Positions 1-8,037 of a stretch of DNA of 27,996 nt are shown here, piece after piece (within the stretch, counting starts at the first letter, position 1; every line of letters starts with the position of its first letter). Both the position numbers and the translations under genes were made by a program. Source of the stretch: RGIG7949 sp045628845 (GTDB lineage: Bacteria; Bacillota; Clostridia; Oscillospirales; Oscillospiraceae); assembly GCA_045628845.1 (NCBI GenBank), contig JAZQQE010000027.1, positions 1 to 27,996 on the forward strand, given 5' to 3'. The notes beneath the pieces are model-generated. The model searched no databases. It had not been told where the DNA came from and worked only from the letters and a program-made list of their open reading frames with translations.

Positions 1-72
1 GAGAAAACGGAAATAGGCAAAAAACCTATGAAATCTCTTGCGGAGCAAGTCCTTACTCATAGAAACAGCAAA

Positions 73-110
73 CCCGGGATAGAAGTTTTCGCTTCTGTCC
101 CGGGCTTTTT
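73..110 (+). terminator. Rho-independent terminator of an upstream gene
   Basis: A 13-bp stem (73-85 with 92-104, one G-T wobble) closes a TTTTCG loop and is followed by TTTTT and further T-rich sequence. It must end a transcript that starts left of the window. The first 72 bases are too short to identify that gene: two plus-strand frames close, at TAG 14-16 and TAG 60-62, and either could be its stop. An open frame at 28-225 runs straight through this hairpin and is unlikely to be a gene. Between this terminator and the promoter at 208 I see nothing else. Confidence 0.85.
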
Positions 111-207
111 ATATTGTTTTTTGCTGTTCCGGCAAGAAAAAATCCTTAGATGGCTGTCCCAAAAGCGCAGCCGGTCTTTCTATCAGCAAATTTTTACAAA
201 CGCGGAC

Positions 208-236
208 TTGACACGGGCGGCGTGAAAATGTAAAGT
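208..236 (+). promoter_or_regulatory. Sigma-A promoter of the GNAT-DapF gene
   Basis: TTGACA at 208-213, a 17-base spacer and TAAAGT at 231-236 put the transcription start near 243, about 38 bases before the ATG at 281. The -35 box is a perfect consensus and the -10 box matches at 4 of 6 positions. Confidence 0.75.
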
Positions 237-280
237 GTGTTGGATACTCTGCCGAGGCAGAAATTACCGGAGGAACCGAA

Positions 281-1570
281 ATGCTGATAAGACCCGCGAC
301 GCCGGAGGACGGCGCCGTTCTCAGTGAAATATACAGACCGTATGTGCTTGATACGGAGATAACCTTCGAGACCGTGCCGCCGACGGCGGAGCAGTTTGCC
401 GAGCGCATAAGGAAGACGATGGAGCGCTACCCGTACGTAGTATGCGAGGAGGACGGCCTCATCGTCGGCTACTGCTATGCCTCGCGCCACGGCGAGCGCG
501 CCGCTTACGAGTACAGTGCCTCGATGTCCGTCTACGTGCGTCAGGGCTGGCACAGGAAGGGCGTAGCCCGCGCGATGTATGAGGTCGTGCTTCCCGAGCT
601 GAAAAAACGCGGCTTCAAGCTCGCGACCGCGCTTATCTCCATGCCCAACGAGGCGAGCGCAGCATTCCACGCTTCGTTCGGCTTCACTCGCGTCGGAGTC
701 TTCCACAGCATGGGGTGGAAGCACGGCAAGTGGCTCGATCAGCTCCTGCTCGAAAAGCAGCTCGATGTACCCGGCGGAGCGGACAGAGTGCGCTTCACGA
801 AGATGCAGGGCTGCGGCAACGACTATATATTCATAGACTGCATGGGCGGTCAGCCGATGGACACGACCGTCATCCCGAAGCTCTGCGACCGCCACTTCGG
901 CGTCGGAGGAGACGGGGTCGTGTACGTCTGCCCGTCGGACATCGCGGACGCGAAGATGCTCATGTACAATTCAGACGGCAGCGAGGGACTCATGTGCGGC
1001 AACGCGCTGCGCTGTGTCGTGAAGCTCCTGATAGACTATGGCTACGCCGGCATGGGAAGCATATCCATAGAGACGAAGAGCGGCGTCAAGACCGTTGAGA
1101 CGGCGGAGCGCAGTGGCGCCTGCATGCTCATCAGGGCTGACGTAGGTAAGGTCGAGGTCACGAAGGACATGACGGACGCGGAGGGCAGACCCGCCGTGTT
1201 CGTGTCGGTAGGAAATCCGCACGTTGTGGAATTCTGCAACGAGCCGGACGAGCTCCCGCTCGGAGTGCTCGGCCCCGTCTGCGAGCACGACCCGCGCTTC
1301 GAGGACGGAGTAAACGTCGAATTCGTCCGGGTAGTGGACCGCACCACGCTGAAAATGCGCGTGTGGGAGCGGGGAAGCGGGGAGACCCTCGCCTGCGGGA
1401 CGGGCGCGTGCGCCGCGGCCTGCGCGGCTGTCGAGTGCGGATTCTGCGACGCGGGAGTGCCCATCACGGTACAGGCCCGCGGCGGCGAGCTCACCGTACT
1501 GCCGGACGGAGATTCCGTCTACCTCACGGGCGACGCCGTGACGGTATTCGAGGGCGAGGCCCTCATCTGA
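281..1570 (+). CDS. dapF: GNAT acetyltransferase-diaminopimelate epimerase (DapF) fusion protein
   Basis: One 429-residue frame carries two enzymes. Residues 1 to about 165 are a GNAT N-acetyltransferase of the phosphinothricin-acetyltransferase (PAT) type, with the acetyl-CoA loop RQGWHRKGVA near residues 87-96. Residues 170-429 are a complete diaminopimelate epimerase, which converts LL- to meso-diaminopimelate for lysine and peptidoglycan synthesis. The epimerase part shows the family N-terminus (RFTKMQGCGND) and both catalytic cysteines: C239 in MCGNALRC and C372 in ACGTGACA. The start is set by GGAGG at 269-273, 7 bases before ATG 281. An in-frame GTG at 788 (residue 170), preceded by CGGAG at 775-779, sits exactly where free-standing DapF would begin, so a separate DapF product is also possible. 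The stop lies 3 bases from that of the convergent thpR, with no terminator between them. The acetyl acceptor is unknown. Confidence 0.92.
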   Translation: MLIRPATPEDGAVLSEIYRPYVLDTEITFETVPPTAEQFAERIRKTMERYPYVVCEEDGLIVGYCYASRHGERAAYEYSASMSVYVRQGWHRKGVARAMYEVVLPELKKRGFKLATALISMPNEASAAFHASFGFTRVGVFHSMGWKHGKWLDQLLLEKQLDVPGGADRVRFTKMQGCGNDYIFIDCMGGQPMDTTVIPKLCDRHFGVGGDGVVYVCPSDIADAKMLMYNSDGSEGLMCGNALRCVVKLLIDYGYAGMGSISIETKSGVKTVETAERSGACMLIRADVGKVEVTKDMTDAEGRPAVFVSVGNPHVVEFCNEPDELPLGVLGPVCEHDPRFEDGVNVEFVRVVDRTTLKMRVWERGSGETLACGTGACAAACAAVECGFCDAGVPITVQARGGELTVLPDGDSVYLTGDAVTVFEGEALI

Positions 1571-1573
1571 AGA

Positions 1574-2077
1574 TCAACCGAGCGTGCGGGAGTAAATCTC
1601 CGTGTAGACGGGCCTGCCTCCGGAGAGGTCGGAGCTCATCAGCGAGATACGATCCGCCGTCATTTCGGCGTGAACGGGCTCGAAGGACTGCACGGAGCCC
1701 GTGCGCGCGCGTCTGACGAGCGTCACGTGCGGCGTGAACGCGCGCTTTTCTATCCGGAAGCCCTTTTCGCGGAGCGCGGCGGCGACGGTATCTGCCGTCA
1801 GCGTGAGCGCCTGCGTCCTTTCGAGGCCTGCCCAGAGCAGGTCGCCGAAGTGCCCCGTCACCGAGAGCGTGAGCGTAACGGGCGGCAGGGAGACGGAGTC
1901 GAGCGCGGCTTTCGCGTCCTCCGCTCGGTCGGTCTCGCCGATAAATGCGAGCGTGAGATGCAGGTTTTCCGCGCGGGTGTAATTTCCGGTCACGCCGGCC
2001 CTGCGCATGGCGCGCATCATACCCGAAAGATGATCCCGGAATCCATCTGAAAAGAGAAGTGCGACGAACAGCCTCAT
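1574..2077 (-). CDS. thpR: RNA 2',3'-cyclic phosphodiesterase (2'-5' RNA ligase family)
   Basis: This 167-residue cytoplasmic protein belongs to the 2H phosphoesterase superfamily. Its two HxTx motifs are intact, HLTL at residues 40-43 and HVTL at 117-120, with the spacing expected of the bilobed fold. ThpR enzymes open 2',3'-cyclic phosphate RNA ends to 2'-phosphates and can join 2'-5' ends in vitro; the physiological substrate is not known. AGAGG lies 9-10 bases before the ATG. The gene is divergent from the aldo/keto reductase at 2139 (61-base gap with TATAAA-like AT-rich sequence but no convincing promoter pair) and convergent with the dapF fusion. Full length for the family. Confidence 0.9.
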   Translation of the reverse strand: MRLFVALLFSDGFRDHLSGMMRAMRRAGVTGNYTRAENLHLTLAFIGETDRAEDAKAALDSVSLPPVTLTLSVTGHFGDLLWAGLERTQALTLTADTVAAALREKGFRIEKRAFTPHVTLVRRARTGSVQSFEPVHAEMTADRISLMSSDLSGGRPVYTEIYSRTLG

Positions 2078-2138
2078 TTTTATCGCCTCTTTTTATAAAC
2101 AGCTTATTTACAGCGGTGCTTTGAAAGGAGAAACGGAA

Positions 2139-3245
2139 ATGCTCAACATCCCCAAGCTCGGCTTCGGACTCATGCGTCTGCCTTCAAACAACGGAGAAAT
2201 AGATATCGAGCAGTTCAAACGCATGGTCGACATCTTTATGGAAAACGGATTCACTTATTTCGACACGGCGTGGGGCTATGCAAACGGCAAGTCGGAAGAG
2301 GCGGCAAAGATAGCTCTCATAGACCGCTACCCGCGCGAAAAATTCCAGTTTGCGACGAAGCTCCCCGCGTGGATGGGCGTGAATACCGAGGAAGAGGCGA
2401 AGGAGATGTTCTGGACGTCTCTGCGCCGCACGGGAGCGGGATACTTTGATTTTTACCTTCTGCATAACCTCGGTGACGGACGCGAGGAGTATTTTGACCG
2501 CTTCAAGATCTGGGACTTTGCCGCAGAGCTCAAAGAGAAGGGGCTCGTAAAGCACGTGGGATTTTCCTTCCATGACCGCGCGGACCTTCTTGACAAGATC
2601 CTGACGGAGCATCCCGAGTCCGAATTCGTACAGCTTCAGATCAACTATGCCGACTGGGACGACATCACGGTGCAGTCGCGCAAGTGCCTCGAGGTCGCCC
2701 GCGCGCACGGCAAGCCCGTCGTCGTCATGGAGCCCGTCAAGGGCGGACTTCTCGCCAAGCTGCCCGAGGAGGCCGCCGCCATATTGCGTGAAGCGGACCC
2801 CGAAGCCTCGCAGGCATCGTGGGCGGTGCGCTTTGCGGCATCTCAGGACAATATTATAACAGTCCTTTCGGGAATGTCCAATATCGAGCAGATGGAAAAC
2901 AACGTCTCCTTCATGCGCGATTTCAAGCCTCTCACACCAGAGGAATACAAAGTCCTTGACCGCGTCAACGAGGTACTCGGAAAGGGCCGCGGCGTCCCCT
3001 GCACCGATTGCCGCTACTGCATGAAGGGCTGCCCGATGGGGATCAAGATCCCGCATATATTCGAGGCGCTCAACCGTGCCATGATATTCAACAACATCGG
3101 CTCGGCTAAAAACAGCTATAATTGGGAAACGAAGGTCGGCGGCAAGGTCGAGGACTGCGTTGAATGCGGCGCGTGCGAGCGCGTCTGCCCGCAGCACATC
3201 GCCATCCGTGAAAACCTGAAAAAGGCCGCAGAGATGTTCAAATAA
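2139..3245 (+). CDS. Aldo/keto reductase with C-terminal double [4Fe-4S] ferredoxin-type domain
   Basis: The 368-residue protein starts with an aldo/keto reductase TIM barrel, residues 1 to about 275. The catalytic tetrad is D42, Y47 (DTAWGYANG), K74 (FATKLP) and H109 (LLHN). The C-terminus holds two CX2CX2CX3C motifs, C288-C291-C294-C298 and C340-C343-C346-C350, each followed by Pro as in bacterial ferredoxins. This architecture is common in anaerobic Firmicutes and suggests electron transfer between Fe-S clusters and a carbonyl substrate, but substrates are mostly unknown. ATG 2139 is preferred over the upstream TTG at 2121, because AAAGGAG (2124-2130) lies 8 bases before the ATG and inside the longer reading. 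A GNAT gene follows after 14 bases, probably on the same transcript. Confidence 0.92.
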   Translation: MLNIPKLGFGLMRLPSNNGEIDIEQFKRMVDIFMENGFTYFDTAWGYANGKSEEAAKIALIDRYPREKFQFATKLPAWMGVNTEEEAKEMFWTSLRRTGAGYFDFYLLHNLGDGREEYFDRFKIWDFAAELKEKGLVKHVGFSFHDRADLLDKILTEHPESEFVQLQINYADWDDITVQSRKCLEVARAHGKPVVVMEPVKGGLLAKLPEEAAAILREADPEASQASWAVRFAASQDNIITVLSGMSNIEQMENNVSFMRDFKPLTPEEYKVLDRVNEVLGKGRGVPCTDCRYCMKGCPMGIKIPHIFEALNRAMIFNNIGSAKNSYNWETKVGGKVEDCVECGACERVCPQHIAIRENLKKAAEMFK

Positions 3246-3259
3246 GCCGGAGGTGCCGC

Positions 3260-3784
3260 TTGTTCATCGAAACGGAAAGAATGGAGATCCGTTTTGTCGA
3301 AGAAAGTGACTGGAAGCAGATAAAAGAGATATGGGAGGATTTCGCCTCGTCGGAGTACGCCCGGTATGACAGACCGAACGATACGGACGATGGCGAAGCC
3401 CGGCTTCGGATCGCGAAATGGGCGGCTGCGAACAGAGCAGGCCCGGAGCATATGTTTTTCGCGGTCTGTATCAGCGAGACCGTCATCGGCTACGTCGCTT
3501 TCAATATCAGAGAGAACGGATACGAGACAGGCTACTGCTTCCGCTCGGCTTTCCACGGCAAGGGCTACGCGAAGGAGAGCATCTCCGCTCTGATCGGACG
3601 TATGTTCGCCTCGGGAGTCACGAGGATCACCGCGGGCACGGCGATGGAAAACCTGCCGTCCGTCGCGCTGCTTCGCTCACTCGGCTTCAGGCAGACGGGA
3701 ACGGAAAAGGTATCGTTCCGAAAAGACGTGGAAGGGAATGACGACGTATTTGACGGCGGCATTTTCGAGCTGACAAAAGAATAA
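3260..3784 (+). CDS. GNAT family N-acetyltransferase (RimJ/RimL-like)
   Basis: The 174-residue protein has the N-terminal beta strand typical of RimJ/RimL-type GNATs (ETERMEIRF). It also has an acetyl-CoA-binding segment, FHGKGYAKE, and the late motif NLPSVALLRSLGF. The substrate could be a protein N-terminus, an amine or an antibiotic; the sequence does not say which. The start is a TTG at 3260, set by GGAGG at 3249-3253 with a 6-base spacer; beginning at the later ATG (3281) would remove the conserved first strand. It follows the aldo/keto reductase by 14 bases and is closed by the terminator at 3792. Confidence 0.85.
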   Translation: MFIETERMEIRFVEESDWKQIKEIWEDFASSEYARYDRPNDTDDGEARLRIAKWAAANRAGPEHMFFAVCISETVIGYVAFNIRENGYETGYCFRSAFHGKGYAKESISALIGRMFASGVTRITAGTAMENLPSVALLRSLGFRQTGTEKVSFRKDVEGNDDVFDGGIFELTKE

Positions 3785-3791
3785 AGAAAAA

Positions 3792-3825
3792 AGACCCTCC
3801 GAAGGGATATCCTTTCGGAGGGTCT
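3792..3825. terminator. Bidirectional terminator between the GNAT and MATE genes
   Basis: A 15-bp stem (3792-3806 with 3811-3825, one G-T pair) closes an ATAT loop. On the minus strand it is followed by a T-rich run (complement of 3781-3791), a strong end for the MATE transcript. On the plus strand the tail, GCCTGTTTTATT, is weaker. It serves two convergent genes. Confidence 0.85.
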
Positions 3826-3832
3826 GCCTGTT

Positions 3833-5209
3833 TTATTCGGAGAACGATGTGAACAGTGCCTTGCGCTTTTTCCACACACCGCTGTAAAAATAGATGACGC
3901 AGATCAGCGTGTTGACGTAGGCAGCGAGCCCGTAGCCGAGGAACCAGCCCATGAGCCCCATATCGAAGACCTTGACGAGAATGAGGCAGATGGCGATGCG
4001 GCTCACAAAGCCGTCCAGAAGCGCGATGATCATGACGAGCGTCGCGTTCCCGATGCCGGATATGAACGCCTGATACGGTGCCATCAGACAGGTCGCGGGG
4101 AGCGCGACGACGAGCGCCAGCATGAACTTCGGGGCAAGCTCGAGGACCTCTTCCTCCTGCGTAAAGAGCGAGTATATCTCGCGCGGGAAGAGCTTGAAGA
4201 GCACCATGAAGACGACGGCCGTGATCGCGCATATTATGGCGCCTATGCCGACGGTCTTCTTCATGCGGTCTATCTTGCCGGCGCCCATGTTCTGCCCGAC
4301 CATGCTCGCACAGGCCATCATTACGCCGGAGCCGATTATCCAGGGTATCTGCTCTATCTTCGTGCCCGTGCCGAAGGTGGCGGAGGCAACGATGCCGTAC
4401 TCGTTGATGAACTTGTTGACGAAGAGCATCGAGATGGTAACGGCGGCGTTATTTATGGCGAAGGGGATACCGAGCTTGATGAGGGCCTTCAGGCGGACGG
4501 GGTCGATGCGGAAGCTTTTGAGCTTGAAATCGAAGCCGAGCATGTCGCGGCGCTTGTAGAGATACAGCACGGAAGCCACGAACGAGACTGCCTGACCCAT
4601 TATCGTGGCGACGGCGGCGCCTGCGACGCCCCAGTCGAAGAAGGCCACGAATATGTAGTCGAGGATGAGATTCACGACGGCGGCTATCGCGACGAACATA
4701 AGGGGATGCCGCGAATCCCCGAGCCCGCGGAAGAGCGAGGAGACGAGGTTGTAGCCGAAGGTGAATATCGTGCCCGCGAAGACTATCGCCAGATAGGTGC
4801 TTGCCTCCTGATACGATTCTTTCGGAGTGCTCAGCAGACGCAAGACGGGGTTCCGGATGGAAAGACCGAGCGCCGTTATGAAGAGCGCCGCGATGAAGAC
4901 CGTGGAGGCGACGGTGCCGATGGTGCGGTTCAGCTCGCTGCGCTTGCCGGCACCGACAAGCTGAGAGATGATGATCTGACCGCCGTTGGTAAATCCGATG
5001 CAGAGCGCCGTCGCCAGCCACGTGAGCTGGGACGAGATGCTGACGGCGGAGAGACCGGATTTTCCGACGAACTGACCGACTATTATCATGTCGACCATGC
5101 TGTACGCAGTCTGCAGCAGCGTGGAGAGCATGAAGGGGAGGGCGAAACGGAGAAGTTTCCTGGTTACATTGCCTTCGGTGAGGTCGGTGATGATTTCACG
5201 ACGTGCCAT
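3833..5209 (-). CDS. MATE family multidrug/cation efflux transporter
   Basis: The 458-residue integral membrane protein has the MATE layout of about 12 transmembrane helices in two homologous halves. The first half opens with a motif typical of the family (LRFALPFMLSTLLQ, then YSMVDMIIVGQFVG), and the second half repeats the pattern from about residue 235 (KLGIPFAINNAAVTIS). MATE proteins export cationic drugs or metabolites against Na+ or H+; the substrate cannot be read from sequence. The ATG lies 4 bases past the stop of the enoate reductase and there is no clear Shine-Dalgarno, so translation is probably coupled to that gene. This suggests the pair may serve one process, such as export of an enoate reductase product, but that is inference. 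Confidence 0.93.
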   Translation of the reverse strand: MARREIITDLTEGNVTRKLLRFALPFMLSTLLQTAYSMVDMIIVGQFVGKSGLSAVSISSQLTWLATALCIGFTNGGQIIISQLVGAGKRSELNRTIGTVASTVFIAALFITALGLSIRNPVLRLLSTPKESYQEASTYLAIVFAGTIFTFGYNLVSSLFRGLGDSRHPLMFVAIAAVVNLILDYIFVAFFDWGVAGAAVATIMGQAVSFVASVLYLYKRRDMLGFDFKLKSFRIDPVRLKALIKLGIPFAINNAAVTISMLFVNKFINEYGIVASATFGTGTKIEQIPWIIGSGVMMACASMVGQNMGAGKIDRMKKTVGIGAIICAITAVVFMVLFKLFPREIYSLFTQEEEVLELAPKFMLALVVALPATCLMAPYQAFISGIGNATLVMIIALLDGFVSRIAICLILVKVFDMGLMGWFLGYGLAAYVNTLICVIYFYSGVWKKRKALFTSFSE

Positions 5210-5213
5210 TTTA

Positions 5214-7244
5214 TCAGATGGCGTAAGCGGTATCGTACGCCTGCTTGACCGCGCTCATGAGGTTGCCGACCTTGTCGCAGTCGCCGATGACGTGGATGCG
5301 GCTCTCGTCCATTCCGGAGCTCTTGAGGTCCTCGATGAGACCCTTGGAGGAGACGTAGCCGACGGAGAGGATGACGTTGTCCGCGCGCATCTCGGAGATG
5401 TTGCCGTCCTTGTCGCGGACGCTGACGACCACGCCGCCGTCTTCCTCGGCGATGGCGGTGAGGGAGGTGTTCAGATGTACGGGAATATCGTAGTAGCGGA
5501 CTATTTCAAGGAGCATATTGAGGTTGGCGGCGCTCAGTCCGGGGATCTTGAGGAGCATGTCGAGCATCTCGACGATGGCGGGGTGCTTGCCCTTGAGGCA
5601 GAGGTCGTAGGCGATCTCGCAGCCGGTCAGGCCGCCGCCGATGATGATGACCTTGTCGCCGACTTCCTTGCGTCCGCGGAGATAGTCGCACGCCTCGACG
5701 ACACGGGGACCGTCAAATCCGGGGATGGGGAGCTTACGCGGTGTGGCGCCGACGGCGACGATGACTTCGTCGTAGCCCTTGAGGTCCTCGGCGGTAGCTT
5801 CGGTGTTGAGCCTGATGTCGACCTTCTGATCCTTGATCTGCTTTATGTACCAGGCGATGAGCTGCTTGTCCTTTTCCTTGAAGGAGGGAGCGGCCGCGGC
5901 GATGAACACGCCGCCGAGCTCGTTGGTCTTCTCAAAGAGAGTGACCTTGTGACCGCGCATGGCGAGCAGACGGGCTGCCTCCATGCCGCCGATGCCGCCG
6001 CCGACGACGGCGACGTTCTTCTTCGCCTCGGTGGGAACGAGCACGTACTTCTCCTCTTCGAGGGAGGCGGGGTTGACGGCGCAGTGCGCCATCGGACGGA
6101 AGACCGCCTCGACGCCTCTGCGGGGGCTCATGGCGAAGCAGGCGTTATGGCAGGCGATGCAGGGACGAACGTCCTCGGGCTTGCCCTCGCGGACCTTGTT
6201 GAGCCAGTGAGGATCGGCGAGGAACTGGCGGGCGACGCCGATGCCGTCTATCTTGCCGCTGGCAATGGCCTCCTCGGCTATGTCGGGAGTCTCCATGCGT
6301 CCGGCGCAGAAAACGGGGATGTTGACGAACTGCTTTATGTAGGAGACCTCGGGGAGGTTGCAGGCGAGAGGCATGTACATGGGCGGATGAGCCCAGAACC
6401 AGGAGTCGTAGGAGCCGTTGTCGGCGTTGAGCATATCGACGCCGGCAGCCTCGAGCATGCGGGCGACGGCGGGGCTCTCCTCCATGGAACGGCCAAACTC
6501 GGTGTAGGGCTCGCCGGGAAGGGCGGCCTGATTGAAGCCGCGCATCTTGCTCGTGACGCTGTAGCGCATGCTGACGGGGAAGTCCTTGCCGCAGGTGCGC
6601 TTTATCTCATGAACGACGTCGGTGGCGAAGCGGAGTCTGTTCTCGAGGCTTCCGCCGTAGCGGTCGGTCCTGGTGTTGAGGTTGGCCTGAGTGAACTGGT
6701 CGAGAAGGTAGCCCTCGTGGACGGCGTGGATCTCGACACCGTCGATACCGGCTTCCTTGCAGAGCAGAGCGGACTTGCCGAAGCCCTCGATGATGTCTTC
6801 TATCTCGTCGAGAGTCATGGCTCTGTGGCTCTTTTCGGGGAGCCATACGTTGGGCAGACCGTCGCTCGGGGCGGTGCCTCTCTTGTACCAGGACTCGGGA
6901 TCCTCGTCCTCGCGGGCCCACATGGCACGGCCGAAGCCGGCGCCGAGCTGCATGAAGTACTTCGTTCCGTAGGCGTGTATATCGTCCATCATGCGGCTGA
7001 GGGGACCGTGGAAGTGGTCGGCGTGGTCGTGAAGGCGGCCGCCGCCCGCCACGACTGCGGCCACGCCGGGAATGATGAGACCGACGTTGCCCTTACAGCG
7101 TTCCAGATAGAAGGGACGGATCTTCTCATTGAAGGTATTAGTCATAAGGTTGAGGGGCGCGGTACCGCCCATCGCGCACATCGCGACGCGGTTTTTAAGC
7201 GTGACGCTGCCGACGCGAAGTGGGTTGAATAAGGATTCGTACAT
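5214..7244 (-). CDS. 2-enoate reductase / old yellow enzyme-type NADH:flavin oxidoreductase with [4Fe-4S] cluster
   Basis: This 676-residue flavoprotein belongs to the 2,4-dienoyl-CoA reductase/2-enoate reductase/BaiCD-BaiH/trimethylamine dehydrogenase family. Residues 1 to about 345 form the FMN-binding TIM barrel, with IHAVHEGYLLDQF (H173, H176) and TRTDRYGGSLENR. A [4Fe-4S] site follows at C362, C365, C369 and C388 (CIACHNAC, then HCAVNP). Residues from about 408 carry two Rossmann folds, GGGIGGMEA near 415 and GGGLTGCEIA further on, for FAD and NAD(P)H. The family reduces activated C=C bonds in unsaturated acids, acyl-CoAs or bile-acid intermediates in the cytoplasm. Full length. AGAGAGG precedes the ATG by about 8 bases. 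The gene heads a two-gene transcript with the MATE exporter. I cannot choose among enoate, cinnamate, dienoyl-CoA or steroid substrates. Confidence 0.92.
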   Translation of the reverse strand: MYESLFNPLRVGSVTLKNRVAMCAMGGTAPLNLMTNTFNEKIRPFYLERCKGNVGLIIPGVAAVVAGGGRLHDHADHFHGPLSRMMDDIHAYGTKYFMQLGAGFGRAMWAREDEDPESWYKRGTAPSDGLPNVWLPEKSHRAMTLDEIEDIIEGFGKSALLCKEAGIDGVEIHAVHEGYLLDQFTQANLNTRTDRYGGSLENRLRFATDVVHEIKRTCGKDFPVSMRYSVTSKMRGFNQAALPGEPYTEFGRSMEESPAVARMLEAAGVDMLNADNGSYDSWFWAHPPMYMPLACNLPEVSYIKQFVNIPVFCAGRMETPDIAEEAIASGKIDGIGVARQFLADPHWLNKVREGKPEDVRPCIACHNACFAMSPRRGVEAVFRPMAHCAVNPASLEEEKYVLVPTEAKKNVAVVGGGIGGMEAARLLAMRGHKVTLFEKTNELGGVFIAAAAPSFKEKDKQLIAWYIKQIKDQKVDIRLNTEATAEDLKGYDEVIVAVGATPRKLPIPGFDGPRVVEACDYLRGRKEVGDKVIIIGGGLTGCEIAYDLCLKGKHPAIVEMLDMLLKIPGLSAANLNMLLEIVRYYDIPVHLNTSLTAIAEEDGGVVVSVRDKDGNISEMRADNVILSVGYVSSKGLIEDLKSSGMDESRIHVIGDCDKVGNLMSAVKQAYDTAYAI

Positions 7245-7279
7245 CGGGATACCTCTCTTTTAAGTTATTTGGTATAAAA

Positions 7280-7293
7280 GTGTGCGTACACAC
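7280..7293 (-). promoter_or_regulatory. Small inverted repeat in the enoate reductase leader
   Basis: GTGTG and CACAC flank a 4-base centre. Read on the minus strand this is a 5-bp stem with a UACG tetraloop followed by TTTTAT. It lies about 20 bases after the predicted transcription start. It could be a small operator or a leader hairpin; the stem is short and may be chance. Confidence 0.3.
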
Positions 7294-7316
7294 AAATTTC
7301 TATGTAACAACAGCAA

Positions 7317-7345
7317 ATTATACATCAGCCATAAGTAACCGTCAA
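7317..7345 (-). promoter_or_regulatory. Sigma-A promoter of the enoate reductase-MATE operon
   Basis: On the minus strand, TTGACG (7345-7340), a 17-base spacer and a perfect TATAAT (7322-7317) place the start near 7310, giving a leader of about 65 bases. It lies directly after the esterase stop at 7351. No terminator separates the two, so some read-through from the upstream operon is possible. Confidence 0.85.
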
Positions 7346-7350
7346 ATCAT

Positions 7351-8028
7351 TTATAGACCCAACGTTATATCCAAAATCCCCCTAATAAGCCTCTGCTCGG
7401 AATCGGAGAAATGTCCGCCGCGGTTGAATTCGAACGTGACGGAGACTCCGCGTGTGCGCAGAAGCTCAGCGGCGGCCAGCGTCCTGTCCTCGACGGAGGC
7501 AAGGCGCGGACTGCGCGCGTGCTTCTCCCTGTCTCCGAGGGAGAGATAGACGCGGCGCACCTGCGTCATGAGCGCGTGCGAGTCCATGTACTCGGCGAAG
7601 CCGTCATACCACAATGAGCCCGAGGCCGAAACGGCGCAGGAAAAGAGCTCCGTGCGGAAAAGGCAGTAGAGCGCGAAGAGCCCGCCGAGAGAATAGCCAG
7701 CGACGGCGCGTTCCGTTTGCGGCCCGGTGAGAGCCTCGGCGGCGGGCACGACGGAGCGTTCGAGCCTGCCTATGAGCGCGTCGGCGCCTCCCTCGAAGTC
7801 GCGTCCGCTTTTGAAGGCGCGCGGAGCGGGCCACGGGGAGAGGTCCCTGTCCCAGTCGAGCCCGCCGATGGTGACGACGGAGGCCGGGGACGGGAGCGCG
7901 GCGCGTATAGCCTTCGCCTCGGCTTCACCGCCGAAGGCGTAGACAGCGAACGGGCCGCCGGGAGAGACCGTTACTGTGAGCCCGTCCGCCTCGAGAGTAC
8001 GGACGGGGAAGGGGGCGGATACTGACAT
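7351..8028 (-). CDS. Alpha/beta hydrolase, putative esterase (esterase D/Fes-like)
   Basis: The 225-residue protein shows the nucleophile elbow GYSLGG (S113), followed by the family's sheet/helix pattern. A plausible acid is D166 in LSLGDREK and a plausible base is H206 in RGGHF. This matches the PF00756-type esterases, which include siderophore esterases and S-formylglutathione hydrolases; the substrate is not evident. There is no signal peptide, so it should be cytoplasmic. The ATG follows the stop of the flavoprotein gene by 9 bases and has no clear Shine-Dalgarno, suggesting translational coupling as the last gene of the operon. The N-terminal part (residues 1-50) is poorly conserved by eye, so the exact start is less certain than the family. 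Confidence 0.78.
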   Translation of the reverse strand: MSVSAPFPVRTLEADGLTVTVSPGGPFAVYAFGGEAEAKAIRAALPSPASVVTIGGLDWDRDLSPWPAPRAFKSGRDFEGGADALIGRLERSVVPAAEALTGPQTERAVAGYSLGGLFALYCLFRTELFSCAVSASGSLWYDGFAEYMDSHALMTQVRRVYLSLGDREKHARSPRLASVEDRTLAAAELLRTRGVSVTFEFNRGGHFSDSEQRLIRGILDITLGL

Positions 8029-8037
8029 CGTGCGGCG

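Noticed and set aside
28..225. A 65-codon plus-strand frame
   Set aside because: It runs through a strong terminator and into the dapF promoter and has no ribosome binding site.
5088..7232. A 714-codon plus-strand frame opposite the enoate reductase and the start of the MATE gene
   Set aside because: It spans two recognised genes on the other strand and has a low-complexity Asp/Gly/Val composition.
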